Positions 8,869-18,509 of a stretch of 64,000 bases of DNA are shown here, one piece after another; position 1 is the stretch's first letter, and every line of letters begins with the position of its first letter. This stretch comes from Salinimonas iocasae. Its GTDB lineage: Bacteria > Pseudomonadota > Gammaproteobacteria > Enterobacterales > Alteromonadaceae. Position numbers and translations under genes: made by a program. The DNA is taken from assembly GCF_006228385.1 (NCBI RefSeq), contig NZ_CP039852.1:310001-374000 (forward strand), written 5' to 3'. A model generated the notes under the pieces. The model ran no database searches. It was given only the letters and a program-made list of their open reading frames with translations, and had not been told where the DNA came from.

Positions 8869-9283
8869 TCTAATACCGCCGCCGCTGAATTTTTGTAACA
8901 GCTATTGATAATCCTTCGATAAACCACTTTTTGCCCGCTGTCTTTCATTGAAATCAATACTACGTGCTCATCCTTCACTTTGCTTGCCCGAAAACTCCGA
9001 ACTTTGCATGAGCAGCAGCAATAATTATAAGAAATATAACGCTATAAGACGCATTATCAATGCATTACGCGCCCAAATGTTAATCAAAAGTTATACCGCC
9101 ATTATGATTTTTAATAATTGTTAAATTTTCGATCATTTACGGTAGTCGCATTCAAATCTCACCGTTATAGTAAGCCCACATTCAAGTTGTATACAAGTAT
9201 TCATGTGTCGGTTCGACCTTCTGATTGCAAGTCAGCTATCGACACTTTCAATACCGTTCGATGCTATACGCAAGGGGTTAAGT
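8869..9283. other. divergent control region between the GntR gene and the TonB-receptor operon
   Basis: A 415-base AT-rich gap with no credible gene. It must carry the promoters for both the leftward regulator and the rightward receptor/GH67/TRAP/manD genes. Visible signals are a good -10-like TATAGT at 9166-9171, without a convincing -35, and the palindrome at 9187-9196 just downstream. The leader of the receptor gene ends in AAGGGG seven bases before its ATG. Confidence 0.6.
9187..9196. promoter_or_regulatory. TTGTATACAA palindrome, candidate GntR/FCD operator
   Basis: A perfect 10-bp inverted repeat resembling sites bound by FadR-subfamily GntR regulators of hexuronate genes, for which a TTGGTATACCAA-like core is known for UxuR/ExuR. 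It lies 88 bases before the TonB-receptor start and just downstream of a -10-like hexamer, where a bound repressor would block transcription. The neighbouring GntR/FCD gene is the obvious candidate to bind it. Confidence 0.55.
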
Positions 9284-12190
9284 ATGAACACACACAAGGC
9301 TTTTTCGCTGAGTAAACGCGGACTTCTAATGTTAGCAGTGGCTTCGGCTTTCGGTACTGCAGGCGCTCAGGAGCAGACAGATGAAGAAACACAGGTAGAG
9401 GAGCGGGAAACCGAAGTTATTGAGGTAAAGGGGTATCGCGGAAGCCTGTTTAACTCTACTGTCGCTAAACGTGATTCGCAGGGATTCGTAGATGAAGTTT
9501 TTGCTGATGATATCGGTAAGATGCCCAGTCAGAACCTGGCTGAATCATTAAGTCGGATTCCGGGCGTTAAAATCAACCGCGAAGTGACCGGTGAAGGGCA
9601 ACAAATCTCGGTGCGCGGACTTGGCCCCAGCTTCACCAAAATAGCGCTGAATGGTAACTCTATTTCCATTGCCTCTGACGGAAGTCTGGGATCGGGCAAC
9701 CGTAACCGTGAGGTGGATTTGGATATTTTCCCCACGGAACTGTTCAGCAGTCTGTCTGTTTCTAAAACCGCCAAAGCCCATCAGCTTGAAGGCGGTGTGT
9801 CTGGCTTTGTGAACATGCGTACAGCACGTCCCTTTGATGCGGGTGACCAGACGTTCAAATACTCACTAGAAGGGGCATATGGCGATTTACGGGGAGATAT
9901 CAGCCCTCGTTATTCAGCCATTTATAAAAAGACGGTCAATGATAAGTTCGGTGTACTTGTTGGCGTTGCCGGGGCGAATACTAAGTCTCGAGTTGACGGG
10001 TATGAAGCGGTAGCGCTGTTTACCGATGGCTGTGTGGCGCAATGGAATAATCCTGAACATACAGCATCAGGGTGTGTGGATGGCAGCCAGGGGCTGAACC
10101 ACTTTTTCTGGAGCCCGGAAGCAACACCGGATTACGCTGCGGCAAACCCGGGAGTGAGTGTCGGTGATCCGGTGGACCCAGTTGCGACCTCCGGACTGGC
10201 TGCTGACACGCTGGATACAGCCTTACTTCCTTATCTGGGCCGACCCATGTTTACCTATGGTGATCGGGACCGCGTATCGGGCATCATTTCGCTACAATAC
10301 CGACCCAATGACAGTGTGGATGCGGTGCTGGACACCATGTATGCCAAAGCTTCCAAGGATTTTGTCAGAACTGAAGCGATGTGGTGGGGCAGACGTAACT
10401 ATTTACATCAGGGTGGTGCGATTATTCCTGAGAATGTAACGGTGGATAACAACGGGTACGTGACCGACGGAACATTTTATAATTCCCACATCTGGGTCGG
10501 TTCACACGATTATCAGGAAGACCTGGATTTTTACAGCATCATGCCCAGTGTTTCCTGGATTGCCTCCGACATGCTTACGGTAGATGTATCTGCCAGTCTG
10601 ACCAAGTCAGAATTTGATCGTGATGAGCCATACGTATTGTATATGTCGCCGGGTGGTACCATGCAATTTACCAATGGCGAAGTGCCGAGCTTTAATTTTA
10701 GTCAAAATCCGGCAGATCCTACCATCGGCTATACCTGGCAGCAGGAGTATGATCAGAATAAAGATGGGGTGATCAGCGAAGATGAAAAGTTTGGCGACAT
10801 GTTCCGCATCCAGCGTAACCACCGTGAAACCGAAACAAAAGGCTTCCACCTGGATTTTGCTTACGGTGAAGCCCCTGATTATAACGGCTTCAAGTTCGGT
10901 ATTGCCTGGGATGAAAATTCATCCAACATGGATGCCTTCGGTGGTACCGCTGAATTTACCGAAAATAATGTGATGAATTCTGCTGCATACGGTAATTTTG
11001 CGGAATACCTGTCGCCATCAATTGTGAATGATCTGGGTACAGGTATTGATGGCTACAATGGCTATACCGGCATTGCCCAGGTTGACTGGGACCGCATCAA
11101 GGCAGCCACCAATTACGACAGTTTTGAGGCAATTCCCTCTCAAGGGGACCAGTTTGGTGCCACCGTGGGTGATATCAACGAAGAAGTGCTGGGCATCTAT
11201 ATTGAGGCCAATACTGAAACCGAGGTGGCGGGTAAACTGCTTCGTGTAAATACCGGCGTTCGCTGGGTGGATACAGAGCAAAGCGTGGCAACCTCTGAAA
11301 GCAGTACCAGCACCAGTTACAGCAAGCTATTGCCGTCATTGAGTTTAGTTTATGACGCGATGGAAGATGTGAAGATCCGGGCCAGTGCATCACGCAGCCT
11401 GACCCGGGCTAATCCATCCGATCTTTTCCCCAATGCTTCGTGGGGTGGTTCAGGTATCGAAACCGTGAATGCGGGTAATCCTTATCTGTCCCCCTTCGAG
11501 GCGACCAATTTTGATATCGGCGGTGAGTGGTATTTCTCTGAGCTAGGCTATATTGGCCTGACGTTCTTTGAAAAAGAAGTGACCGGCTTCACTCGTTCAG
11601 ACAGTATCACTGTTGCTTTTGAAGATCTTGGCCAGTACGGCATTGATATCAATGATATCGGCGACGACCGTCAGCAGGCGCTGCTGGAATGCGGTGGGCC
11701 GTCACAATGTACCGCTACAGTAAATACGCGGAATAATATCGATGGCGCCACAACCTTAACCGGCTTCGAGGCGGTCTGGGTGCAGCCTTTGGATATCGTG
11801 CTTGAAGGTATGGGCTTCAATATCAGTGCCACAACAATCCGTCAGGACGCCAGCGATGATGATGCCATTATTACCGGTATTTCTGATTTGAGTTACAACG
11901 GTACACTGTTTTATGAAAACGAGTCGTTCCAGACGCGTCTGACAGTCAACCACCAGGACGGGGCCGCAAGTTACTATACACAGGGTAAAGAAGTCTTTTC
12001 GTTTGATCGCACGCAGATTGATGTATCAGCAAGCTACAACCTTCCGGTGGATATGAACATGACCGTTACGCTGGACGCTTACAATCTGACCAACGAACCG
12101 GTAGGCAACTGGCATGAGTACACGGGTATTGCGTTTAATGCCTTCTACCCGGGAGCGACTTACACGCTGGGCCTTCGAGGGTCATTTTAA
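9284..12190 (+). CDS. TonB-dependent outer-membrane receptor, probable (glucurono)xylo-oligosaccharide importer
   Basis: A 968-residue TonB-dependent transporter. I start at ATG 9284 because AAGGGG precedes it by seven bases; a longer in-frame start at 9203 has none. Residues 1-28 form a signal peptide ending AGA-Q. A TonB-box-like EVIEVKGYR follows, then the plug domain (QNLAESLSRIPGVKI, SVRGLGPSF) and a 22-strand-type barrel that ends in an aromatic residue (TLGLRGSF). The plug style matches sugar-specific receptors of marine Alteromonadales. It is the first gene of the rightward operon, followed 56 bases later by the GH67 alpha-glucuronidase, so the cargo is probably aldouronic acids or related xylan fragments; this is inferred from context. 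Confidence 0.88.
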   Translation: MNTHKAFSLSKRGLLMLAVASAFGTAGAQEQTDEETQVEERETEVIEVKGYRGSLFNSTVAKRDSQGFVDEVFADDIGKMPSQNLAESLSRIPGVKINREVTGEGQQISVRGLGPSFTKIALNGNSISIASDGSLGSGNRNREVDLDIFPTELFSSLSVSKTAKAHQLEGGVSGFVNMRTARPFDAGDQTFKYSLEGAYGDLRGDISPRYSAIYKKTVNDKFGVLVGVAGANTKSRVDGYEAVALFTDGCVAQWNNPEHTASGCVDGSQGLNHFFWSPEATPDYAAANPGVSVGDPVDPVATSGLAADTLDTALLPYLGRPMFTYGDRDRVSGIISLQYRPNDSVDAVLDTMYAKASKDFVRTEAMWWGRRNYLHQGGAIIPENVTVDNNGYVTDGTFYNSHIWVGSHDYQEDLDFYSIMPSVSWIASDMLTVDVSASLTKSEFDRDEPYVLYMSPGGTMQFTNGEVPSFNFSQNPADPTIGYTWQQEYDQNKDGVISEDEKFGDMFRIQRNHRETETKGFHLDFAYGEAPDYNGFKFGIAWDENSSNMDAFGGTAEFTENNVMNSAAYGNFAEYLSPSIVNDLGTGIDGYNGYTGIAQVDWDRIKAATNYDSFEAIPSQGDQFGATVGDINEEVLGIYIEANTETEVAGKLLRVNTGVRWVDTEQSVATSESSTSTSYSKLLPSLSLVYDAMEDVKIRASASRSLTRANPSDLFPNASWGGSGIETVNAGNPYLSPFEATNFDIGGEWYFSELGYIGLTFFEKEVTGFTRSDSITVAFEDLGQYGIDINDIGDDRQQALLECGGPSQCTATVNTRNNIDGATTLTGFEAVWVQPLDIVLEGMGFNISATTIRQDASDDDAIITGISDLSYNGTLFYENESFQTRLTVNHQDGAASYYTQGKEVFSFDRTQIDVSASYNLPVDMNMTVTLDAYNLTNEPVGNWHEYTGIAFNAFYPGATYTLGLRGSF

Positions 12191-12246
12191 CTTCTCGTCT
12201 TAATGTGTGGGCTGGCTTTTAATGCCGGCCCGGTAAGAGGGTAACC

Positions 12247-14406
12247 ATGAAATATATTTTCCTGATTGGATTATTACTAATCACCTATGGCGCGGCTGGC
12301 GCTTCAATTATTGATGGCGAAGACGGCTACCGTCTATGGCTGAAATACGATCCGATTAACGATGATGACCTCAGAGCAACCTATGCCAAGCAGGTCTCTT
12401 CGTTTTATCTGAGCGGCGACTCGGACACCATGAAGGTAATTGGTGAAGAACTTGCGTTTGCACTTAACGGTATGCTTTCGCAGGCTAAGCAAGTGAACGC
12501 ATCGCAGGCCGGGCTGATTGTTGCGGCCGGCGATAAGGCAAATGCGCTGGCGGCCCGCCATAAGCTTGATTTAAAGGCGGCGGGCGATGAGGGGTATCTG
12601 GTTTATCAGGTACAGCACGGTAATGCCGAAAAGGTGATGGTACTGGCAAATACAGAGGTGGGGGCATTGTATGGCACCTATCGTTTACTGCGTCAGTTGC
12701 AGACCCGTCAGCCATTAGCAGACATGGCAATTGTGTCACAACCGGATATCCAGTTGCGGGTGCTTAATCACTGGGACAACCTGGACCGTCATGTAGAGCG
12801 CGGTTATGCGGGAGAGTCTATCTGGGACTGGCACAAGCTGCCTGATTATCGCTACCAACGCTATGTTGACTATGCACGGGCGAATGCATCGATTGGCATC
12901 AACGGAACGGTACTTAACAATGTTAACGCTGACCCGTTGATTCTAACTGATCATTATCTGGAAAAAGTCAAAGCACTGGCAGATATGTTTCGGCCTTATG
13001 GCATCAAGGTTTATCTCTCCGTAAAGTTCAGCTCGCCGCAGTTAGTTGGTGGCCTGGATACGTCCGATCCACTGGATGAAGATGTGCAGCAATGGTGGCA
13101 AGCCAAAGTTGACGACATTTATGAACACATTCCGGATTTTGGTGGCTTTCTGGTTAAAGCCAATTCTGAAGGGCAACCCGGCCCGGGTGACTTTGGACGC
13201 ACCCATGCCGAAGGCGCGAACATGCTCGCCAGTGCGCTTGCGCCTCACGGTGGCACAGTGATGTGGCGTGCATTTGTGTATGCCAATGAAAAGAACGAAG
13301 AACGTTCCAAGCAAGCCTATTCTGAATTTAAACCGCTGGATGGCAAGTTTGATGACAATGTGCTGGTGCAGGTGAAAAACGGGCCCATCGACTTTCAGCC
13401 CCGCGAACCTTTCAGTCCTTTGTTTGGCGCGACACCTGAGACCCCGTTGATGATGGAGTTTCAGATAACCATGGAGTACCTGGGATTCAGCACGCACTTT
13501 GTTTATCTGGGGCCCATGTATGAGGAAGTGCTTAGCGCTGATACCTATGCCAGGGGAGAAGGCTCCACAGTAGCCAAAGTGATTGATGGTAGTTTGTTTG
13601 ATAACAATACCTCAGGAATGGCGGGTGTGGCGAACATTGGTACCGACCGTAACTGGACCGGACATATTATCCTGCAGTCGAACTGGTACGTATTTGGCCG
13701 AATGGCGTGGAACCCGCAAATCTCCGCCGAACAGGTTGCTGACGAGTGGGTTCGCATGACATTAAGCAACGATAACGAGGTGGTTGCCACCGTCACTGAG
13801 ATGATGATGAAAAGTCATGAAATTACAGTCAATACTATGACACCACTAGGTTTGCACCATATCATGGGCGCCGGACACCACTATGGCCCCGCTCCCTGGG
13901 TAGACTCACTGGGACGTGCTGACTGGAATTCGGTGTACTATCATCGCGCCGACGATGAGGGCATCGGGTTTGACCGCTCACCTTCCGGCGTCAATGCGGT
14001 GGAGCAGTATTTCTCACCGCTTAAAGAGCAATTGGCCGATCCCGCCACCACACCGGAGAAATACCTGCTCTGGTTCCATCATCTGCCGTGGGACTATCAG
14101 ATAAAATCATCCGGGCGCACGCTTTGGGATGAGTTGGTACACCGTTACTACAAAGGCGCCAACGACGTCAAAGCGCTGGAGCAGCAGTGGGACAGTCTCA
14201 AAGGAGAAATAGATCCGCTGCAATTTCACCAGGTACAGATGGCGATGGATATTCATGTAAAAGAAGCTCTGTGGTGGCGCAATGCGTGTGTGCTCTATTT
14301 TCAGCAATTCTCTGACATGCCAATTCCTGATGGGCTGCCAAAACCTGAAAAATCGTTAAAGCAATACCAAAAAATGTCGTTTCCTCATGCCCCCGGGCAG
14401 GGATAA
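12247..14406 (+). CDS. aguA: alpha-glucuronidase, glycoside hydrolase family 67
   Basis: Removes (4-O-methyl)-D-glucuronic acid from the non-reducing end of xylo-oligosaccharides. It has 719 residues with an N-terminal signal peptide (about 1-20, ending AAGAS), so it acts in the periplasm or outside; no lipobox cysteine is seen. The fold order is an N-terminal beta domain, a TIM barrel and a helical C-terminus. The GH67 catalytic set can be placed by motif and spacing: general acid E308 (KANSEGQPGPGDFG) and the base pair D382 (NGPIDFQPREP) and E410 (ITMEYLG). The D-to-E gap of 28 residues is the same as in characterised GH67 enzymes. GAGGGT precedes the start. It sits between the TonB receptor and the TRAP transporter. 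Confidence 0.93.
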   Translation: MKYIFLIGLLLITYGAAGASIIDGEDGYRLWLKYDPINDDDLRATYAKQVSSFYLSGDSDTMKVIGEELAFALNGMLSQAKQVNASQAGLIVAAGDKANALAARHKLDLKAAGDEGYLVYQVQHGNAEKVMVLANTEVGALYGTYRLLRQLQTRQPLADMAIVSQPDIQLRVLNHWDNLDRHVERGYAGESIWDWHKLPDYRYQRYVDYARANASIGINGTVLNNVNADPLILTDHYLEKVKALADMFRPYGIKVYLSVKFSSPQLVGGLDTSDPLDEDVQQWWQAKVDDIYEHIPDFGGFLVKANSEGQPGPGDFGRTHAEGANMLASALAPHGGTVMWRAFVYANEKNEERSKQAYSEFKPLDGKFDDNVLVQVKNGPIDFQPREPFSPLFGATPETPLMMEFQITMEYLGFSTHFVYLGPMYEEVLSADTYARGEGSTVAKVIDGSLFDNNTSGMAGVANIGTDRNWTGHIILQSNWYVFGRMAWNPQISAEQVADEWVRMTLSNDNEVVATVTEMMMKSHEITVNTMTPLGLHHIMGAGHHYGPAPWVDSLGRADWNSVYYHRADDEGIGFDRSPSGVNAVEQYFSPLKEQLADPATTPEKYLLWFHHLPWDYQIKSSGRTLWDELVHRYYKGANDVKALEQQWDSLKGEIDPLQFHQVQMAMDIHVKEALWWRNACVLYFQQFSDMPIPDGLPKPEKSLKQYQKMSFPHAPGQG

Positions 14407-14417
14407 CGTAGCAGGGT

Positions 14418-15461
14418 ATGTCCGTATTCGAACCTATCGCTAAAACATTCAGAACATGGGGAACCGCTTGTCTGCGCAAATGTGTTCTGAGTGTTGCTGC
14501 CTTCTTATCATTAGCGATGCCTGTGGCTGCTGATTCTACCCTGAATGTCATCACATCACTGAGTACCAACGATCCTATGTACGAAGGGTTGGTGAAATTT
14601 AAAAATCAGGTGGAGACGGCGTCACAGGGGCGTCTTTCTGTGCGCATTTTTGTGGGATCGCAGCTGGGCAATGACAGCGATATGCTCGAACAGGCGATGC
14701 TGGGCGCCAATGTAGCAGTGCTTGCCGATGGAGGCAGGCTGGCGGTTTACCAGAATGAGCTTGGCATACTTGGAGCCCCCTACCTTGTTGAAGATTACGG
14801 GCAGCTCAATGTATTGGTTGATTCGCCTCTTTTTTCTGAATGGGCAGACAGCCTGGCTACGCGTCACGGACTGCATATTTTTTCATTTAACTGGTGGCAG
14901 GGTGCAAGACACCTGCTGACCCAGAAACCAGTGTCTGCACCAGCGGATTTGCAAGGAATAAGGATGCGCACCATCGGTGCACCGGTCTGGATACAAACTA
15001 TCGACGCGATGGGCGCCACACCCACACCACTGGCCTGGGCGGAGGTGTACAGCGGTCTTCAGCAACAGGTTATTGATGCGGCAGAGGCGCAATATACCGG
15101 CATGTGGGGCGCGCGCTTATATGAGGTTATAACGCATGTCACCAAAACCGGGCACATCCAGCTTATTTCCGGTTTGGTGGGAAGTGAGCGCTGGTATCAG
15201 TCACTCAGCCTTAGCCAGCAAAAAATTGTCACGCGGGCTGCCATAGAGGCAGGCCGTTTTGCGTCGAAGCAGGTACGCGCTGAAGAGGTAAAAATTGAAG
15301 AGGCGCTTAAAGCGCGCGGGGTGGTGATTGCAGAGCCTGATACTACGCCGTTCCGGCAATCTGCCAAGGTGGTCTACAAAAATCTTGGCTACGCAGCATT
15401 GTTCCGGGATATCCAAACACTGTTACAGGAGGCGGACGATGCAAATGATTCATCGCATTGA
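14418..15461 (+). CDS. dctP: TRAP transporter solute-binding protein, DctP family
   Basis: The periplasmic receptor of a TRAP system: 347 residues with an N-terminal signal region (CVLSVAAFLSLAMPVAADS, cleavage near residue 40). The DctP fold is marked by KFKNQVETASQGRLSVRIF, the central GIRMRT segment whose second arginine (R184) corresponds to the residue that holds the substrate carboxylate, and PTPLAWAEVYSGLQQQVIDA. An acidic sugar is the expected ligand, which fits glucuronate or a methyl-glucuronate/aldouronate. The 3' end overlaps the dctQ start by 23 bases. GH67, dctP, dctQ, dctM and manD run together without gaps. Confidence 0.92.
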   Translation: MSVFEPIAKTFRTWGTACLRKCVLSVAAFLSLAMPVAADSTLNVITSLSTNDPMYEGLVKFKNQVETASQGRLSVRIFVGSQLGNDSDMLEQAMLGANVAVLADGGRLAVYQNELGILGAPYLVEDYGQLNVLVDSPLFSEWADSLATRHGLHIFSFNWWQGARHLLTQKPVSAPADLQGIRMRTIGAPVWIQTIDAMGATPTPLAWAEVYSGLQQQVIDAAEAQYTGMWGARLYEVITHVTKTGHIQLISGLVGSERWYQSLSLSQQKIVTRAAIEAGRFASKQVRAEEVKIEEALKARGVVIAEPDTTPFRQSAKVVYKNLGYAALFRDIQTLLQEADDANDSSH

Positions 15462-15906
15462 GCGTTGGCTGTGTGTGCTGTTGCTGGTTGCCATCGTGTT
15501 TCTGGTGTTTATCGCTGCCATTATGCGAACACTTGGCTATCCGCTTATCTGGTCGGTAGATGTTGCACAGTTACTGTTCGCCTGGCTGGCAATGCTTGCG
15601 GCCAATCAGACATTTCATCACGGACAACACGCGAGTGTGGATATTTTTACCCGGCGTCTACATCCGGCCTACAGAGAACTGCTTTTCTCTGGCTTGGATG
15701 TGCTGATGATCGTCGTTCTTGGTGTTCTTGTTTGGTTTGGTGTTGAGCTGTTTATGGCAAATCCGCAGCGAACACTGGGGAGCACCAGTATTGCCTATCG
15801 CTGGGTAACACTTTGTGTACCGGTAGGCGCTGTACTAATGATTCTGACTCTGGCTACCCGCCTGACGAGGCGTCATCATCGTGAAAATCCGGAGGCAGGA
15901 TTATGA
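15439..15906 (+). CDS. dctQ: TRAP transporter small membrane subunit, DctQ family
   Basis: A 155-residue four-helix membrane protein (hydrophobic stretches near residues 9-28, 38-55, 78-98 and 115-140) that partners DctM. I place the start at ATG 15439: a perfect AGGAGG lies eight bases upstream, inside the end of dctP. A longer reading frame from 15328 would be entirely within dctP. The motif NQTFHHGQHASVDIF is typical of DctQ. Its last codons overlap dctM by four bases (ATGA), indicating coupled translation and fixed subunit ratios. Confidence 0.9.
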   Translation: MQMIHRIERWLCVLLLVAIVFLVFIAAIMRTLGYPLIWSVDVAQLLFAWLAMLAANQTFHHGQHASVDIFTRRLHPAYRELLFSGLDVLMIVVLGVLVWFGVELFMANPQRTLGSTSIAYRWVTLCVPVGAVLMILTLATRLTRRHHRENPEAGL

Positions 15907-17180
15907 TGATGATGTTGCTGTTTCTTCTTTTGCTGGCTATTGGGCTTCCGCTGGCATTTTGTCTTCTCATCGCAGGGCTTAGCTATTTTATAAGCGCTGA
16001 GAGCCTGCCCATTGCTGTCGCGGTGCAACGGCTGGTCGCCAGTAGTCAAAGCTTTCCGTTGCTGGCCGTGCCTTTTTTTATTCTGGCCGGACACATTATG
16101 AATCATTCCGGCATTACCCAGCGGCTGATCAGCTTTTCAAATTTGCTGGTGGCCTGGATCGCCGGTGGCCTGGCTCACGTCACTATTATTCTCAGCGCAC
16201 TGATGGGCGGGGTATCGGGCTCAGCCATCGCTGATGCGGCTATGCAGGCACGTATTCTGGGCACACCGATGCAGACGTCGGGGCTGGGCAAAGGGTTCAG
16301 TGCTGCGATTGTCACCATCAGCGCATTAATTACAGCCTGTATTCCACCCAGTATCGGTCTTATTTTGTACGGCTTTGTGGGCAACGTATCTATCGGAAAA
16401 TTATTTATCGCGGGCATCGTCCCGGGCATCTTATTGACAATGACGTTAATGCTTACTGTTTTTTTCCAGGTTAAAAAGCACTATCCGGAGCAAGCGGAGG
16501 GCGAGAAACGGCCACATCTGCGGCAGATAATGCGTTCAATGAACGATTGCAAATGGGCACTGCTATTCCCGGTCATTCTTATTGTCACTATTCGATTTGG
16601 TATTTTCACACCCTCAGAAGCGGGAGCCTTTGCGGTGGTCTACGCCGGAATCATCGGCTTTTGGTGCTATCGGGAGCTTACGTTTGACAGCCTCATAACA
16701 TCGTTAAAAGACAGTATTGATGATATCGGTATGATCATGCTGATTATTTTAAGCGCCGGGGTGGTGGGATATGTCGTCGCCTATCAGCAGCTCCCCGTAT
16801 CACTGGCGCAAGCTGTCAGCGACCTGACCAGTCAACCAATTCTTGTGCTGTTGTTGTGTCTGATTTTTTTGCTCTTTGTAGGCATGTTAATGGAAGGAAC
16901 GGTTATTGTGCTGCTACTGACGCCGATTCTTGTGCCGGTCGTCCAGACGGTGGGCATAGACCCGATTCATTTTGGTGTGCTGATGATGATCATTGTTACT
17001 TTCGGAGGGACAACACCGCCGGTAGGTATTGCGATGTATTCGGTGTGCAACATCATGCAGTGCCCTACAGACGAATATGTCAGCGCGGCCTGGCCGTTTT
17101 ATCTGGCGGTAATGGGACTGATAACCTTAATGGCTCTTTTCCCCTCTATCGTCCTGTTTTTGCCTGAACTGATTTACTAA
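15903..17180 (+). CDS. dctM: TRAP transporter large permease, DctM family
   Basis: The 425-residue transport subunit, sodium-driven in this family, with about 11-12 hydrophobic segments. Family hallmarks are present: QSFPLLAVPFFILAGHIMN near residue 47, the ALMGGVSGSAIADAA segment near 100, ACIPPSIGLILYGFVGNVS near 145, and FGGTTPPVGIAMYSVCNI near residue 365. The start is one of four consecutive ATG codons; the first overlaps the dctQ stop. With dctP and dctQ it makes a complete TRAP system for uptake of the uronic acid released by the linked GH67 enzyme. The substrate assignment is from context. Confidence 0.93.
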   Translation: MMMMLLFLLLLAIGLPLAFCLLIAGLSYFISAESLPIAVAVQRLVASSQSFPLLAVPFFILAGHIMNHSGITQRLISFSNLLVAWIAGGLAHVTIILSALMGGVSGSAIADAAMQARILGTPMQTSGLGKGFSAAIVTISALITACIPPSIGLILYGFVGNVSIGKLFIAGIVPGILLTMTLMLTVFFQVKKHYPEQAEGEKRPHLRQIMRSMNDCKWALLFPVILIVTIRFGIFTPSEAGAFAVVYAGIIGFWCYRELTFDSLITSLKDSIDDIGMIMLIILSAGVVGYVVAYQQLPVSLAQAVSDLTSQPILVLLLCLIFLLFVGMLMEGTVIVLLLTPILVPVVQTVGIDPIHFGVLMMIIVTFGGTTPPVGIAMYSVCNIMQCPTDEYVSAAWPFYLAVMGLITLMALFPSIVLFLPELIY

Positions 17181-17201
17181 CTCCAAACGGGGAAATCCAT
17201 C

Positions 17202-18410
17202 ATGAAAATTATTGATGCCAAAGTGATTGTGTGCTCTCCGGGGCGTAACTTTGTGACACTAAAAATTGTGACCGACGAGGGGGTATACGGAATTGGTGAT
17301 GCCACACTCAATGGCCGTGAAAAGTCGGTAGTCAGCTATCTTCAGGATTACGTAGTGCCGGCACTTATTGGCAAAGACCCACATCGAATCGAAGATATCT
17401 GGCAGTTCTTTTATCGCGGTGCATACTGGCGTCGTGGACCGGTGGGCATGACCGCCCTGGCAGCCGTCGATGTTGCCTTATGGGATATTAAGGGAAAAGT
17501 AGCGGGTTTGCCCCTATACCAGCTGCTGGGTGGTCGCAGTCGCGACCGTATAATGACCTACACGCACGCTAATGGCCGGTGTATGGAATCCACCCTGGAT
17601 GCTGTAGGGAAGGCGATCGATGAGGGCTATAAAGCCGTGCGCATTCAGTCTGGAATACCAGGAATGGCCAGCACCTACGGAGTAGCCAAAGACGGTCATA
17701 AGTATGAACCGGCTGACGCAGATTTGCCGTCAGAAAGCGTCTGGTCAACCGAAAAGTATCTTACTTTCATGCCTGAATTGTTCGATGCCGTACGCAGCAA
17801 GTATGGCGACGATGTTCACTTGCTGCACGATGTTCATCACAGGCTCACCCCTATCGAAGCAGCGCGTCTGGGAAAAGAGTTAGAGCCATTTAAGTTATTC
17901 TGGCTGGAAGACTGTGTGCCGGCAGAAAATCAGGAAAGCTTCAGGCTTATTCGTGAGCACACCACTACACCGCTGGCGGTAGGTGAAGTGTTTAACTCAA
18001 TTCATGATTGTCGCGAACTGATACAAAATCAATATATTGATTATATCCGCTCAACCATCGCTCACGCTGGTGGCATCACTCAGGTCCGTAGAATCGCTGA
18101 CTTTGCCTCGTTGTTCAATGTACGCACCGGCTTTCACGGGGCAACCGATCTATCCCCTGTTTGCATGGGCGCGGCGTTGCATTTTGATTACTGGGTACCA
18201 AATTTCGGTATACAGGAGCACATGCCGCATTCGCTAGAGATGGAGTCTGTATTTACGTTTGATTATACGTTTGAAAAAGGCTTCTTCACCCCCGGAGAAG
18301 CACCGGGACATGGCGTGGATATTGACGAAAAGTTGGCGAGTAAATATCCCTACAAGCGCGCGGCGTTACCGGTGAACCGGTTGGAAGATGGTACACTCTG
18401 GAATTGGTAA
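17202..18410 (+). CDS. manD: D-mannonate dehydratase, enolase superfamily (ManD)
   Basis: Dehydrates D-mannonate to 2-keto-3-deoxygluconate, linking UxuB to KdgK; it replaces the unrelated UxuA. It has 402 residues, the exact size of characterised ManD proteins, and the numbering of their active site carries over directly: catalytic R147 and Y159, metal ligands D210, E236 and E262, H212 and H312. Residue 314 is alanine (FHGATD), which as I recall marks the high-efficiency mannonate-specific members, while proline marks low-efficiency ones. GGGGAAA precedes the ATG. It is the last gene of the rightward operon. A gluconate dehydratase activity is the alternative within this subgroup. Confidence 0.94.
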   Translation: MKIIDAKVIVCSPGRNFVTLKIVTDEGVYGIGDATLNGREKSVVSYLQDYVVPALIGKDPHRIEDIWQFFYRGAYWRRGPVGMTALAAVDVALWDIKGKVAGLPLYQLLGGRSRDRIMTYTHANGRCMESTLDAVGKAIDEGYKAVRIQSGIPGMASTYGVAKDGHKYEPADADLPSESVWSTEKYLTFMPELFDAVRSKYGDDVHLLHDVHHRLTPIEAARLGKELEPFKLFWLEDCVPAENQESFRLIREHTTTPLAVGEVFNSIHDCRELIQNQYIDYIRSTIAHAGGITQVRRIADFASLFNVRTGFHGATDLSPVCMGAALHFDYWVPNFGIQEHMPHSLEMESVFTFDYTFEKGFFTPGEAPGHGVDIDEKLASKYPYKRAALPVNRLEDGTLWNW

Positions 18411-18509
18411 CTTTTGGTGAGTGCTTGTTGCTTTATGCAACGCTCCAGCGCTCCAGAGAGAACAATTAAATGCATGAAGATTACGCCTGATAATATCCAG
18501 GGTTACAGT

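Noticed and set aside
9118-9315. Small open frame in the leader of the TonB receptor
   Set aside because: It crosses the receptor start codon in another frame, lacks a ribosome site and has no recognisable motif.
13042-13497. Minus-strand open frame (151 codons) opposite the alpha-glucuronidase gene
   Set aside because: It is antisense to the catalytic part of GH67, with no ribosome site and histidine-rich shadow-like composition.
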